Positions 24,980 to 32,963 are shown, counted from the stretch's first letter. The stretch is DNA of 33,884 bases from Candidatus Nanopelagicales bacterium (GCA_030834185.1 JAURFT010000011.1:1-33884); one strand, 5' to 3'. Translations and numbers: made by a program. Notes: generated by a model not told the origin, from the sequence alone.

Positions 24980-25048
24980 GCCAGCGGGCTTTGGGCATCG
25001 CGGGCTGCTGCAGTACAGTTAATTATTGGAGTTACCCACTCCGCTGGC
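24980..25048 (+). promoter_or_regulatory. Long-range inverted repeat in leader of LacI-type gene
   Basis: GCCAGCGG (24980-24987) and CCGCTGGC (25041-25048) are perfect 8-bp complements separated by 53 nt; the right arm ends 4 nt before the AGGTGA ribosome site. Transcribed together they could fold and affect initiation; alternatively this is an autoregulatory site. The GC-rich arms stand out from the local AT-rich DNA. Confidence 0.35.
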
Positions 25049-25059
25049 AGAGGTGAAAA

Positions 25060-26064
25060 GTGAGCACAGAAAACTTTAAACACCCCACTATCTCTGATGT
25101 TGCTGCCCTAGCTGGTGTTTCAACAGCAACGGTTTCTAGAGTGTTGGGTCACAGCGGATATGTTTCTGGAACCGCACGAGCTCGCATCGAAGCAGCTATA
25201 GCTGAATTAGATTATCGACCATCCTCAGTTGCACAATCACTTAAGCAACGAAGAACCAACTTAGTTGGCGTTATCGTAAGAGATATCCACCATCCTTATT
25301 ACCCAACCCTGGTGCATGGAATTGAAACTCAGGCACAGGAGTATGGCTACTCGATGATTCTTTGCAATGGCATGAATGACATAGATCGAGAAACTAAGTA
25401 TTTTGACTATCTAGCATCAAGAAGTGCTGACGGCATCATTATTGCAAGTGGAAGTTTCATGCAAAGGCATTATGACTATTTATGTCAATCCAGAACGCCG
25501 GTAGTGATTTCAAACGTAGATACTTATGATGCAAAGATTCCTTCTATATCAAGCGAAGCCAGAGAAGGTGCGCGCCTAGCCGGGAAACACTTAGTTGAAG
25601 CTGGCTATGAAAAATTTGCTTATATTTGTGGACCAAAAGACCTAAGCACTGCAATTGTTCGGCGAGATGGATTTATTGAAGGTGTTGGAACTAGTGATGT
25701 CACTGTGGTTTATGGTGAATCTGATGTGGCAAGTGGTGAGCGAGCAATCGAGGAACTTAAATCAGTATTGGGTCCAGGATTGGGTATTGCTGCTACTAAT
25801 GATCAAACCGCCATTGGAGCTATGCAAGCAGCGCAGCGATTAGGTTATCGCGTACCTGATGACATTGGTTTCATTGGTTTTGACAACATCGACACTGGTC
25901 AATTCACCAGTCCTAGACTTTCTACCATCGATAATAATCGACATCTAGTTGGTATGAAATCTATGCAGGTATTAAAAAATGTCATTGACAAAAAAGGTGG
26001 ACCACTTCATGATGCTGTTCGCCCGGTTTTGGTAGTGCGAGGCTCAACTCAGCGTTATCGATAA
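25060..26064 (+). CDS. LacI-family transcriptional regulator
   Basis: A 334-residue repressor. GTG 25060 is preceded by AGAGGTG. The N-terminal helix-turn-helix ISDVAALAGVSTATVSRVL (11-29) and hinge YRPSSVAQSLKQR are classical, followed by a periplasmic-binding-protein-like effector domain (GVIVRDIHHPYYPTLVHGIE, ADGIIIASG, IGFIGFDNID). It probably binds a sugar or sugar-acid intermediate and controls the island. It is the only DNA-binding regulator between the repeats. Candidate operators are the CGTTACC boxes at 756, 4367 and 4400. LhgO-like oxidase starts 14 nt downstream. Confidence 0.9.
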   Translation: MSTENFKHPTISDVAALAGVSTATVSRVLGHSGYVSGTARARIEAAIAELDYRPSSVAQSLKQRRTNLVGVIVRDIHHPYYPTLVHGIETQAQEYGYSMILCNGMNDIDRETKYFDYLASRSADGIIIASGSFMQRHYDYLCQSRTPVVISNVDTYDAKIPSISSEAREGARLAGKHLVEAGYEKFAYICGPKDLSTAIVRRDGFIEGVGTSDVTVVYGESDVASGERAIEELKSVLGPGLGIAATNDQTAIGAMQAAQRLGYRVPDDIGFIGFDNIDTGQFTSPRLSTIDNNRHLVGMKSMQVLKNVIDKKGGPLHDAVRPVLVVRGSTQRYR

Positions 26065-26078
26065 TTGCTGGTGGCGCG

Positions 26079-27284
26079 TTGATTACTTCTAAGTCATCTG
26101 ACGTATTAATTGTTGGGGCTGGCGTTGTTGGGCTTGCAATTGGTTTGGGAATTTTAGAATCACGTCCAACTTCTAAAGTAATAATCCTAGAAAAGGAATC
26201 AGCGCTAGGTAAGCATGCCAGTGGTAGAAATTCTGGTGTATTACATGCTGGTTTCTATTATTCGCCAGATTCCCTGAAGGCAAAATTTTGTCGGGATGGA
26301 AATTTAGAGCTTAGAGAACTATGTCGTGAGTTTAATATCCCGCTAAAAGAAGTTGGTAAAGTTGTTGTATCTAGAAATGAAGCTGAAGATCTTCGACTTG
26401 ATAATCTACTTGAGCGTGGTGAAGCTAACGGTGTAGAGCTTGAATTGCTACCTAAATCACGGTTAGCTGATTTTGAACCGCTAGCAAAAACATATGAAAG
26501 ATTTTTGTGGTCTCCAAATACGGCCATCTCAGATTCGAGCAGTGTGATTTCGGCAATGCGCAGTAAATTTATAAGTCTTGGTGGAGAGTTAATTTTTGAT
26601 GCTCGAGCAGAATTAACACTTAACCAAGATGAAGTAGTTATAGCCGGCTATGACGCAACAATTGTAATTAATGCAGCTGGAGCTCAAGCTGATCGCGTTG
26701 CACGCAAACTTGGTCTTGCCAAAGATTATGCGATGGTGCCATTTATGGGCTTGTATCGAAAGACAAATTCCCAGTTATTGCCATTGCAAAAATTGGTTTA
26801 TCCAGTCCCGCATCCAATAAACCCATTTTTAGGTGTGCACTTCACAGTTACTTTGACTGGGAGTGTAAAAATTGGCCCAACTGCAATTCCCGTTTTAGGG
26901 CGTGAGCAGTATTCGCTTTGGTCGGGGTGGTCAATCTCGGATATGTATCAAGGAATCATTGGTGCAACCGCGCTAATCAGCGGAGATGCTCACAGTTTTG
27001 GTGAGATTTTGAAATCAGAGCTGCCCAAATTATTACAACGATCTTTGGTTAATCAGGCTGCTGAGTTAGTGCCAACTGCAAGCAGTGTAAAAAAATGGCA
27101 GCGGCAGCAGCCTGGAATTCGTGCGCAGTTGGTTAATAAGCGAACTGGCGAGCTGGAGCAAGATTTTATTGTGGAGCAATCACACAACTCAATTCATGTA
27201 TTAAATGCCGTATCTCCTGGCTGGACGAGCTCGATCCCATTTGGCCGTTGGGTTGCCCAGACCAAAGTGTTACCTCAGTTATAA
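26079..27284 (+). CDS. LhgO-like FAD-dependent 2-hydroxyacid oxidoreductase
   Basis: A 401-residue DAO-fold flavoprotein, starting at TTG 26079 with GGTGG upstream, 14 nt after the regulator. The FAD motif GAGVVG (13-18), the acidic residue at the end of beta-2 (ILEKE), and the family signature ASGRNSGVLHAGFYY (47-61) match L-2-hydroxyglutarate dehydrogenase/oxidase (LhgO/YgaF). Near the C-terminus GIRAQLV and the HVLNAVSPGWTSS segment complete the fold. It oxidises a 2-hydroxyacid, perhaps 2-hydroxyglutarate, passing electrons to oxygen or quinones. It is the last island gene before the right repeat. Confidence 0.85.
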   Translation: MITSKSSDVLIVGAGVVGLAIGLGILESRPTSKVIILEKESALGKHASGRNSGVLHAGFYYSPDSLKAKFCRDGNLELRELCREFNIPLKEVGKVVVSRNEAEDLRLDNLLERGEANGVELELLPKSRLADFEPLAKTYERFLWSPNTAISDSSSVISAMRSKFISLGGELIFDARAELTLNQDEVVIAGYDATIVINAAGAQADRVARKLGLAKDYAMVPFMGLYRKTNSQLLPLQKLVYPVPHPINPFLGVHFTVTLTGSVKIGPTAIPVLGREQYSLWSGWSISDMYQGIIGATALISGDAHSFGEILKSELPKLLQRSLVNQAAELVPTASSVKKWQRQQPGIRAQLVNKRTGELEQDFIVEQSHNSIHVLNAVSPGWTSSIPFGRWVAQTKVLPQL

Positions 27285-27377
27285 ATTATCAGCCAAGTTG
27301 GCTAACTCGCGCATACTTGTAGGCCAAGGATTGCTGCTGAATTGCTCAGTTATCAGGGCTTTACGGGTTTAGCTGGC

Positions 27378-27497
27378 GCAGTAATCCAGCCAGCGCGAAC
27401 GCAGCTCCCACGCGCCTTAGAGGGAAGTTGGGATAACTGGTAGAGTCCGCTCGATTTAAGCGTGAAAGCGCAATTTAGGGCCTTTAGCTCAGCTGGC
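27378..27497 (+). repeat. Right copy of ~120-bp direct repeat
   Basis: Matches 582-699 in the same orientation and ends 20 nt into the intact tRNA-Lys gene. It supplies the functional tRNA with its upstream region. TTAGAG (27417) and TAGAGT (27441), 18 nt apart, are a weak promoter candidate about 30 nt before the tRNA. The 90-nt gap between the LhgO stop and this repeat holds only a 6-bp inverted repeat (27291-27303) and no gene. Confidence 0.85.
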
Positions 27498-27550
27498 AGA
27501 GCAACGGACTTTTAATCCGTGGGTCGTCGGTTCGATCCCGACAGGGCCCA
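27478..27550 (+). tRNA. tRNA-Lys (anticodon TTT)
   Basis: A 73-nt cloverleaf without encoded CCA. The acceptor GGGCCTT pairs with AGGGCCC (one G-U). D-arm GCTC/GAGC, anticodon stem ACGGA/TCCGT with loop CTTTTAA (anticodon TTT), and T-stem GTCGG/CCGAC with loop TTCGATC all pair correctly. It is the target of the putative island: its first 20 nt are duplicated at 680-699. Confidence 0.97.
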
Positions 27551-27572
27551 CTTAATCAAAGACGGTGACTGC

Positions 27573-29165
27573 ATGATTCCAATCACAACTCATCGAGGGG
27601 TGGTTTATGCCCAAAATGGGGCCGCCGCATCCAGCCAGCCGCTCGCTGTTTCAGCAGCGCTAGAAATTCTGCGAGATGGTGGCAGCGCAATCGATGCTGG
27701 TATTGCAGCAAGCGCTGTGCTTACCGTAATTGAGCCAGGTGCATCTAATTTAGGTGGCGATGCATTTTTAATTGTGCATGAAGCTAAAACAAAAATCAAT
27801 ACTGCCCTAAATGGCAGCGGGGAAGCGCCGCATAACGCAGCTGCAGATCAATTCCCAACTGGAATTGATAATCATGGCTATCGCGCTGCAACTGTGCCAG
27901 GTTTGGTTTCAACTTGGTTTGCTGCGCACGAAAAGTATGGCAAACTACCAATGGCCAAATTACTAGCTAGAGCAATTGATTATGCTGAAAACGGAGTTGC
28001 CGTAAATGATCGCTTTGCCAAAGCAGTAGTTGGACATAAAGCACTATTTCCAGCTACAAAAGTATTTCAAGCCATGGGAATTAGCGATGCGTTAGTTGGC
28101 GGCGATGTTGTGGTGCAGCAAGATTTAGCTTGGACGCTAAAGCAGATTGCAGCTGATGGCAGAAGTGCATTTTATGAAGGTGAGATAGCAGCCAAAATAA
28201 TTGCTGGCACTGATGGTTGGTTTAGTAACGAAGATTTGAAAAATCATCGCACCCGAATATTGGATCCACTTTCAGTTAAATACCGCAACCTCATGGTGCA
28301 TGGTCAGCCACCACCAAGTCAGGGGATGATTTTTCTAGAGGGACTTAAACTTGCTGAAGGATTTGATCTAGCAAAGCTAAGCACAGCTGAGCTAACTCAT
28401 ATTTTGGTAGAGGCAAAAAAGATTGGATATGCCGATCGGTATGAAGTATTGGCAGATCCAGAGCTAATTGAGGTGCCAGCTGCAGCTGTATTGGCCGATA
28501 GCCATATTGCTAAGCGCCGATCTGAGATTAATTTAACGCAAGCTAATAACAACTTAACAAAACCGCTGCCTGAAGGCAGCGATACCACTTATTTCTTAGT
28601 AGCAGATAGTGATGGCAATGCTGTTTCTTGGATTCAGAGCGTATTTCATAGTTTTGGCTCATCGTTTGCAGTGCCAGGAACTGGGATGGTGCTAAATAAC
28701 CGATTAACTGGATTCTCACTAGATCCAAGCTCAGTTAATTTTATTGCACCAGGTAAGCGCCCAGCTCATACACTAAATGCCTGGCTAGCAACTAACCTTG
28801 ATGGCAGCCTTAAATATGTTGGCGGCACACCTGGTGGCAATATTCAGGTGCAATCAAATTTGCAGCTAGTTATTAATTTAGTTGATCTAAAAATGAATGT
28901 GCAGCAGGCAGCTGAAGCGCCGCGCTGGCAGCATCTAACCACACCGGGAAATCCTAATATTGAAGAAGATTATTTTGGGGTGCTAGAAATTGAGAGTAGA
29001 TTTGATGAAAAAACGCTGGCCGAATTAAAAGCGCTTGGCCATGATGTAAAACTTATTGCTGCTTATGGTCATGGCTCAGCTGTGCAATTACTTGAAGTGC
29101 TCTCAAGTGGCAGTTATGCCGTTGGATCAGATCCAAGAGTTGATGGCCAAGCTGCGGGTTACTAA
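27573..29165 (+). CDS. Gamma-glutamyltransferase-family protein (cytoplasmic type)
   Basis: A 530-residue Ntn-hydrolase. The ATG at 27573 is the first start that does not run into the tRNA gene and begins right at the family N-terminus (RGVVYAQNG-AASSQPLA). The autocleavage/catalytic Thr is Thr338 in DTTYF, followed by VADSDGNAVSWIQS; RPAHTLNAW and GGTPGGNIQVQ complete the small subunit. There is no signal peptide, as in YwrD-type relatives, so it probably acts inside the cell on gamma-glutamyl compounds or acylated substrates. It starts 22 nt after tRNA-Lys and overlaps metX convergently by 4 nt. Confidence 0.85.
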   Translation: MIPITTHRGVVYAQNGAAASSQPLAVSAALEILRDGGSAIDAGIAASAVLTVIEPGASNLGGDAFLIVHEAKTKINTALNGSGEAPHNAAADQFPTGIDNHGYRAATVPGLVSTWFAAHEKYGKLPMAKLLARAIDYAENGVAVNDRFAKAVVGHKALFPATKVFQAMGISDALVGGDVVVQQDLAWTLKQIAADGRSAFYEGEIAAKIIAGTDGWFSNEDLKNHRTRILDPLSVKYRNLMVHGQPPPSQGMIFLEGLKLAEGFDLAKLSTAELTHILVEAKKIGYADRYEVLADPELIEVPAAAVLADSHIAKRRSEINLTQANNNLTKPLPEGSDTTYFLVADSDGNAVSWIQSVFHSFGSSFAVPGTGMVLNNRLTGFSLDPSSVNFIAPGKRPAHTLNAWLATNLDGSLKYVGGTPGGNIQVQSNLQLVINLVDLKMNVQQAAEAPRWQHLTTPGNPNIEEDYFGVLEIESRFDEKTLAELKALGHDVKLIAAYGHGSAVQLLEVLSSGSYAVGSDPRVDGQAAGY

Positions 29166-30241
29166 TCAACTAGCTTTAGAGTTTTTCGAATAATCTGACT
29201 TACCGCATCAGTTTCAATTAAAAATCCATCATGCCCAAATGGCGAAGTGATAACTTCAAGTGGCAGCGCAGTTGGAGTTAGGTCAACAATTTCTTGCTGC
29301 AGTCTTGGCGGAAATAATCGATCAGTATCAATTGCCGCTACTACTACGGGCACTTTAACCTGCGTTAGTGCAGCGCTAAGGCCACCTCGATCTCGGCCAA
29401 CATCATGCGAATTCATCGCTGCAGTTAGGTGAATATAAGTATTAGCATCAAATCGCTGCTGCAATTTAGCTGCTTGATGATCTAGATAACTTACAACTGC
29501 AAACCTGCCGCTACCATCATTTTGTGGTTGCGCACCAAAGCGCTGGGCCATCTCGATCTCAGTGCGATAAGTTAAATGGGCAATTCGACGAGCTAGTCCC
29601 ATTCCAACAACTGGACCAGCTGCATTTTCATAATAATCGCCGCCAGCAAAATTTGGATCAGCCTCAATTGCCGCTATCTGAATTGAGTGCGTTGCAATCT
29701 GGTCACCAGCTGCAATAGCTGAAGATCCAATTGAGCAAATCGCCCCAACTCGATCACCATACATAATTCCCCACTCCAGCGCGCGCATCCCGCCCAGTGA
29801 TGGTCCGGTGGTCATTAAATAGTGATCAATTCCAATGGCATCATTGAATAAAAATTCGGCGTTCACCATGTCTCTGATTGTTAACTTAGGAAATCGCGAT
29901 CCCCAACGTTTACCATCAGGCGCAATAGATGAAGGTCCAGTAGAGCCTTGACAGCCGCCGATTACGTTTGGGCAGACAATGAAATATTTATCAGTATCAA
30001 ATGCTTTACCTGGGCCAATTAACCCTGGCCACCAAGCTGGCGCATCGCTCCATCCGGTCATGGCGTGATTTATAAAAACTGCATTTGATTTTTGTTTATT
30101 TAGCTCGCCAAAAGTTTGATAGGCAATTGTGATATCAGGAATCACTTCACCTGATTCCAACTTCAAGTCACCGATTTTTATAAACTTTCGATCTCCCGGA
30201 TCATCTAATTCCAGCCAAGCTCCAGTTACGTTATTATCCAT
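29162..30241 (-). CDS. metX: Homoserine O-acetyltransferase (MetX)
   Basis: A 359-residue alpha/beta hydrolase-fold enzyme. The nucleophile Ser148 is in GPSLGGMRALEW; Asp307 (DTDRLFP) and His337 (FGHDGF) complete the triad; GGCQGSTGPSS (95-105) is the conserved family segment. It acylates homoserine, normally with acetyl-CoA, the first committed step of methionine synthesis; some MetX-fold enzymes use succinyl-CoA. It is the last gene of the operon headed by the SAM-IV riboswitch, 10 nt after the ABC ATPase. MetY, its usual partner, is not in the window. Confidence 0.92.
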   Translation of the reverse strand: MDNNVTGAWLELDDPGDRKFIKIGDLKLESGEVIPDITIAYQTFGELNKQKSNAVFINHAMTGWSDAPAWWPGLIGPGKAFDTDKYFIVCPNVIGGCQGSTGPSSIAPDGKRWGSRFPKLTIRDMVNAEFLFNDAIGIDHYLMTTGPSLGGMRALEWGIMYGDRVGAICSIGSSAIAAGDQIATHSIQIAAIEADPNFAGGDYYENAAGPVVGMGLARRIAHLTYRTEIEMAQRFGAQPQNDGSGRFAVVSYLDHQAAKLQQRFDANTYIHLTAAMNSHDVGRDRGGLSAALTQVKVPVVVAAIDTDRLFPPRLQQEIVDLTPTALPLEVITSPFGHDGFLIETDAVSQIIRKTLKLVD

Positions 30242-30251
30242 ATTAGTTAAA

Positions 30252-31001
30252 TCACAACCTGCCTGCTTCGTGGACGCGTTTAATAAACTCTCTCGTCTCT
30301 GGATGTTTTGGATCTTCTAAAATTGCTGTAGGCGCACCCCATTCTAAAATTCTGCCAGCATGTAAATAGCAAACCTCATTTGCAACCTGCTTTGCAAATC
30401 CCATTTCATGAGTTGCCAACACCATCGTCATGCCTTCACCTTTTAAGTCACGAACTGTGCTTAACACTTCGTTGACTAATACTGGATCAAGGGCGCTGGT
30501 AATTTCATCAAGCAGTAATAAGCGCGGATGCCTTGCAATAGAGCGAATAATTGCCACTCGCTGTTGCTGTCCGCCGCTTAATCGGTCTGGGTATTGATCA
30601 GCTTTCTCTTTTAAACCAAAGCGATCAAGTAGCTCAAATGCCTCATGAATTGCCGCCTCGTTTTTCACCTTCTGCACTTTAGTTGGCGCTAGCGTGATGT
30701 TTTCTAACACTGTCATATGCGGAAATAGATTAAATGATTGAAATACCATGCCAAGTTTTTTGCGAACTTCATCTGGATCAATATCAGCACCAGAAATATC
30801 ATGATCGTCTAATTTAATTACACCATCATCAATTTGATCAAGTAAATTTATGCAGCGCAGCAATGTTGATTTGCCACTGCCAGAAGCCCCAATAAATACT
30901 GTTGCTGTGTGCTCTGGCACCGTGAACGAGATATCTTGTAACACAATTTCGCTACCAAATGTTTTTCGTAGCTTCTCAACTCGCAATACTGGCGTGCTCA
31001 T
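30252..31001 (-). CDS. Polar-amino-acid ABC transporter ATPase (GlnQ/HisP type)
   Basis: A 249-residue ATPase. ATG 31001 overlaps the permease stop by ATGA and starts at the family N-terminus (VLRVEKLRKTFG). Walker A GASGSGKST, Q-loop FQSFNLFPHMTV, signature LSGGQQQR, Walker B LLLLDEITSALDP and switch THEMGFA are typical of GlnQ/HisP. MetN would normally carry an extra C-terminal NIL domain, which is absent here. The riboswitch and metX neighbour predict uptake of methionine or a sulfur-containing or biosynthetically related amino acid. Confidence 0.92.
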   Translation of the reverse strand: MSTPVLRVEKLRKTFGSEIVLQDISFTVPEHTATVFIGASGSGKSTLLRCINLLDQIDDGVIKLDDHDISGADIDPDEVRKKLGMVFQSFNLFPHMTVLENITLAPTKVQKVKNEAAIHEAFELLDRFGLKEKADQYPDRLSGGQQQRVAIIRSIARHPRLLLLDEITSALDPVLVNEVLSTVRDLKGEGMTMVLATHEMGFAKQVANEVCYLHAGRILEWGAPTAILEDPKHPETREFIKRVHEAGRL

Positions 31002-31909
31002 GCTTGGCCCTGGGCATTTTGTCGCTCGAGAGTTCTTCGCAGCATTCGATCTGTGGCACGCGTTAAAGGAATAGTTACTGCCAGAAATACACACGCTGCC
31101 ATTACATATGGGGTGTAATTAAAAGTTTTTGCAGTTTGAATCTGCGCTGCTCGCACTGCATCAGTCACGCCTAAAATTGAGATCAAACCTGTATCTTTAA
31201 TCAGCGCAACTAAATCATTTAGCAGCGGTGGGGTAACGCGCTTAATTGCCTGCGGCAGCACCACAAAGCGTAAAGTTTGAAAATGGCTTAAGCCAAGAGA
31301 TCGCGCAGCTGCGCGCTGGCTTGGATGAATGGTCAGAATGCCACTTCGAATAACCTCAGCAACATAGGCAGAGTAAGTGATAATTACCGCAATTGTTCCA
31401 AGCACTAAAACATTATTTGTAACGCCTTTAAGTTGCAGCGCCGGAACGCCAAATCCAATTAATAAAATTACCAACAGCATTGGAATGCCGCGAAATACAT
31501 CTACATAAATCATGGCTAAGAATCGAAACGGAGTTAGCGCGGGAGTTCGCGAGGTTCGAATTAGCGCAATCATTAAACCAATAATTGCCACGCTGCTACC
31601 AGCAATAACAGTTAGCGTCATATTGGTGGTGAAGCCAAGCAAAATCTTAGGCAGAATCTCAACGCCATAGGCCCATTTAAAAAAGGTATCTCGAAGCGCA
31701 ATCCAGCCAGGTGAGGTAACTAGCACCACAATCAACGAACCAATTACTACTGCGCTAGATCCCGCAGCAATAAGCGCATTTCGTTGATTGCGTTTTCGTC
31801 GAGCGACTCTTCTAGTTAGCTCAATTTCACTAGGTTGCCACGCTCCACCAAAATCATAAGGCGCAGGATCAGAGTTATCCCCAATCCTGCGCCCTTGATT
31901 TTCAATCAT
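30998..31909 (-). CDS. Polar-amino-acid ABC transporter permease (HisM type)
   Basis: A 303-residue membrane protein with an N-terminal hydrophilic tail (about 45 residues), a first segment near 45-65, then the HisM/GlnP core. The EAA loop VAEVIRSGILTIHPSQ-AA-SLGLS is intact. ATG 31909 overlaps the binding-protein stop (TAATG). A single permease gene implies a homodimeric channel. FRGIPMLLVILLI is typical of the family. Confidence 0.9.
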   Translation of the reverse strand: MIENQGRRIGDNSDPAPYDFGGAWQPSEIELTRRVARRKRNQRNALIAAGSSAVVIGSLIVVLVTSPGWIALRDTFFKWAYGVEILPKILLGFTTNMTLTVIAGSSVAIIGLMIALIRTSRTPALTPFRFLAMIYVDVFRGIPMLLVILLIGFGVPALQLKGVTNNVLVLGTIAVIITYSAYVAEVIRSGILTIHPSQRAAARSLGLSHFQTLRFVVLPQAIKRVTPPLLNDLVALIKDTGLISILGVTDAVRAAQIQTAKTFNYTPYVMAACVFLAVTIPLTRATDRMLRRTLERQNAQGQA

Positions 31910-32769
31910 TACTGCAGAACTGGTGCACCAGCAGAGTCAGCAAGCCACTGTGAAGTGATGTTTGCAAGTTCACCGCTGCTACGAATGGCATCAACTGCTT
32001 GTGTTACGCAGCTAGTAATTGGGCTGCTCTTAGCTAGCAGCAATCCAAAGCCTTGATCGCTGGCATCGCTACCTTCAATCTGACCTACGATGATGCCATC
32101 TGGAATCTCAACTGCAGCTAGATAAAAAGCAGTTGGTAGATCTACTACTAGTCCATCAATCTGCTGGTTCTTTAGCGCAGTAACGCCTGCGGCATTGTCG
32201 TTATAAACCGCAGGAGAAAGTCCAAATGCTGATTCAATAACCTCAAGTGAAGTTGTACCAACAGCAGCACCTAGTTTTGCTCCAGCATCAGCAACTCCTT
32301 GCAAAGTGGTAACTCCATCTAGCTTGCTACCCTTAAAGGAAATAATTGTCTGATTTGCTTTGTAGTAAGGTGATGAGAAATCAACTACCTCGCGGCGCTG
32401 ATCAGTGATTGAATACTGCTGCAAGTTGATATCAAATGTTTTTGGTCCTGGTGCAATTGCTGCATCAAATGTGGTGCGAACCCAGGTTACGGCAGCTTGG
32501 TCATATCCCAACTGAGCAGCTACGGCATATGCAACTGCAGCTTCAAAGCCCTGACCACTTTCTGGTGCATCATCTATCACCCATGGGTAATACGCAGGCT
32601 CACCAGTTGCAATTGTTAACACTCCTGGCGTTAAAGTCTCCAATGATTCTGGTGCACAAATAACAGCTTCGTCAGTTGTGGATTCAGTTGCTGTTTCTTC
32701 TGCTGCAGAGCAGGCAGTTAGTACTAAGGCAACCAGAAAAAATGGGATTAACTTGAACAATTTTTTCAT
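31909..32769 (-). CDS. Amino-acid ABC transporter binding lipoprotein (SBP family 3)
   Basis: A 286-residue binding protein. ATG 32769 is preferred to the adjacent TTG because GAGAGG lies 6 nt upstream. KKLFK, a hydrophobic core and the lipobox LTAC near residue 20 show a lipoprotein. The mature part has GVLTIATGEPAYYPWV, QGFEAAVAYAVA and DQRREVVDFSSPYY, typical of SBP_bac_3. It is the first gene after the SAM-IV riboswitch; a CTCTC stretch in the riboswitch tail could pair with GAGAG of its ribosome site. The ligand is inferred to be methionine or a related amino acid. Confidence 0.9.
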   Translation of the reverse strand: MKKLFKLIPFFLVALVLTACSAAEETATESTTDEAVICAPESLETLTPGVLTIATGEPAYYPWVIDDAPESGQGFEAAVAYAVAAQLGYDQAAVTWVRTTFDAAIAPGPKTFDINLQQYSITDQRREVVDFSSPYYKANQTIISFKGSKLDGVTTLQGVADAGAKLGAAVGTTSLEVIESAFGLSPAVYNDNAAGVTALKNQQIDGLVVDLPTAFYLAAVEIPDGIIVGQIEGSDASDQGFGLLLAKSSPITSCVTQAVDAIRSSGELANITSQWLADSAGAPVLQ

Positions 32770-32799
32770 CAATAACCTCTCTTAATATCCAATACGCTG

Positions 32800-32928
32800 G
32801 ACCTGAGAGCTTCAGACCCGCGCTTGTCGATGCACTTTGCTATCGACCAGGTCTTCACCCGGAGCACCCCACCGCGGAGGAGGGTTGCCGTCCAGTAAGC
32901 CGGGGCTAAACACTGGAACTCATGACCT
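32800..32928 (-). promoter_or_regulatory. SAM-IV riboswitch
   Basis: Read on the minus strand, GGTCATGAG (from 32928 down), CCAG, CCCCGGCTTACTGG, CGGCAACCCTCC, CGCGGTGGGGTGC, TCCGGGTGA and AGACC (to about 32850) follow the SAM-IV consensus in order, with GGTC/GACC closing the first stem. A second hairpin (TCGAT/ATCGA) and GGGTCT and CAGGTC segments follow, either of which can compete for AGACC/GACCTG. CTCTC in the tail can pair with the GAGAG ribosome site of the downstream gene, so translational control is likely. SAM-IV is an actinobacterial class that turns off methionine genes when SAM is plentiful. Confidence 0.88.
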
Positions 32929-32934
32929 AGCGGA

Positions 32935-32963
32935 ACTATAAAGGATGCAAAATCTAACTGTAA
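32935..32963 (-). promoter_or_regulatory. Promoter of the SAM-IV operon
   Basis: On the minus strand TTACAG (32963-32958) and TATAGT (32940-32935) are separated by 17 nt. Transcription starting about 7 nt beyond the -10 would begin at the first riboswitch stem, so the aptamer would be at the very 5' end of the mRNA. Confidence 0.55.

Larger units (their letters stand above)
582..27497. mobile_element. Putative genomic island at the 5' end of tRNA-Lys
   Basis: Seen: a 26.9-kb segment bounded by direct repeats, with a truncated tRNA-Lys start on the left and the intact tRNA-Lys on the right. Everything between is accessory catabolism, transport and one regulator. Islands often target tRNA genes, usually rebuilding the 3' end; here the duplicated part is the upstream region and 5' end, the mirror image. 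I found no integrase, excisionase, transposase or plasmid gene, so the element is now immobile, was mobilised in trans, or entered by homologous recombination between tRNA-upstream regions. The boundary is clear; the mechanism is inference. Confidence 0.55.

Noticed and set aside
864-27284. Sulfoquinovose (sulfo-Entner-Doudoroff) pathway
   Set aside because: SDRs and an Eda-like aldolase fit loosely, but there is no lactonase, dehydratase, sulfoquinovosidase or sulfonate exporter.
582-27497. Phage, integrase, transposase or CRISPR sequences inside the island
   Set aside because: All sizeable genes are metabolic, transport or regulatory, and the only clear long repeats are the two boundary copies.
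27519-27572. A longer start for the GGT-like protein that begins inside tRNA-Lys
   Set aside because: It would translate the tRNA anticodon loop and T-arm. The ATG at 27573 starts exactly at the family N-terminus.
1161-32663. Many open frames antisense or out of frame within genes (for example 5971-6285, 8142-8483, 19857-20225, 33247-33591)
   Set aside because: They lie wholly inside well-supported genes, lack ribosome sites and recognisable motifs, and have the low-complexity composition expected of shadow frames.
30252-32769. Classical MetNIQ methionine transporter
   Set aside because: The binding protein is SBP family 3, the permease is HisM-type with an N-terminal tail, and the ATPase lacks the NIL domain; only the SAM-IV context suggests methionine.
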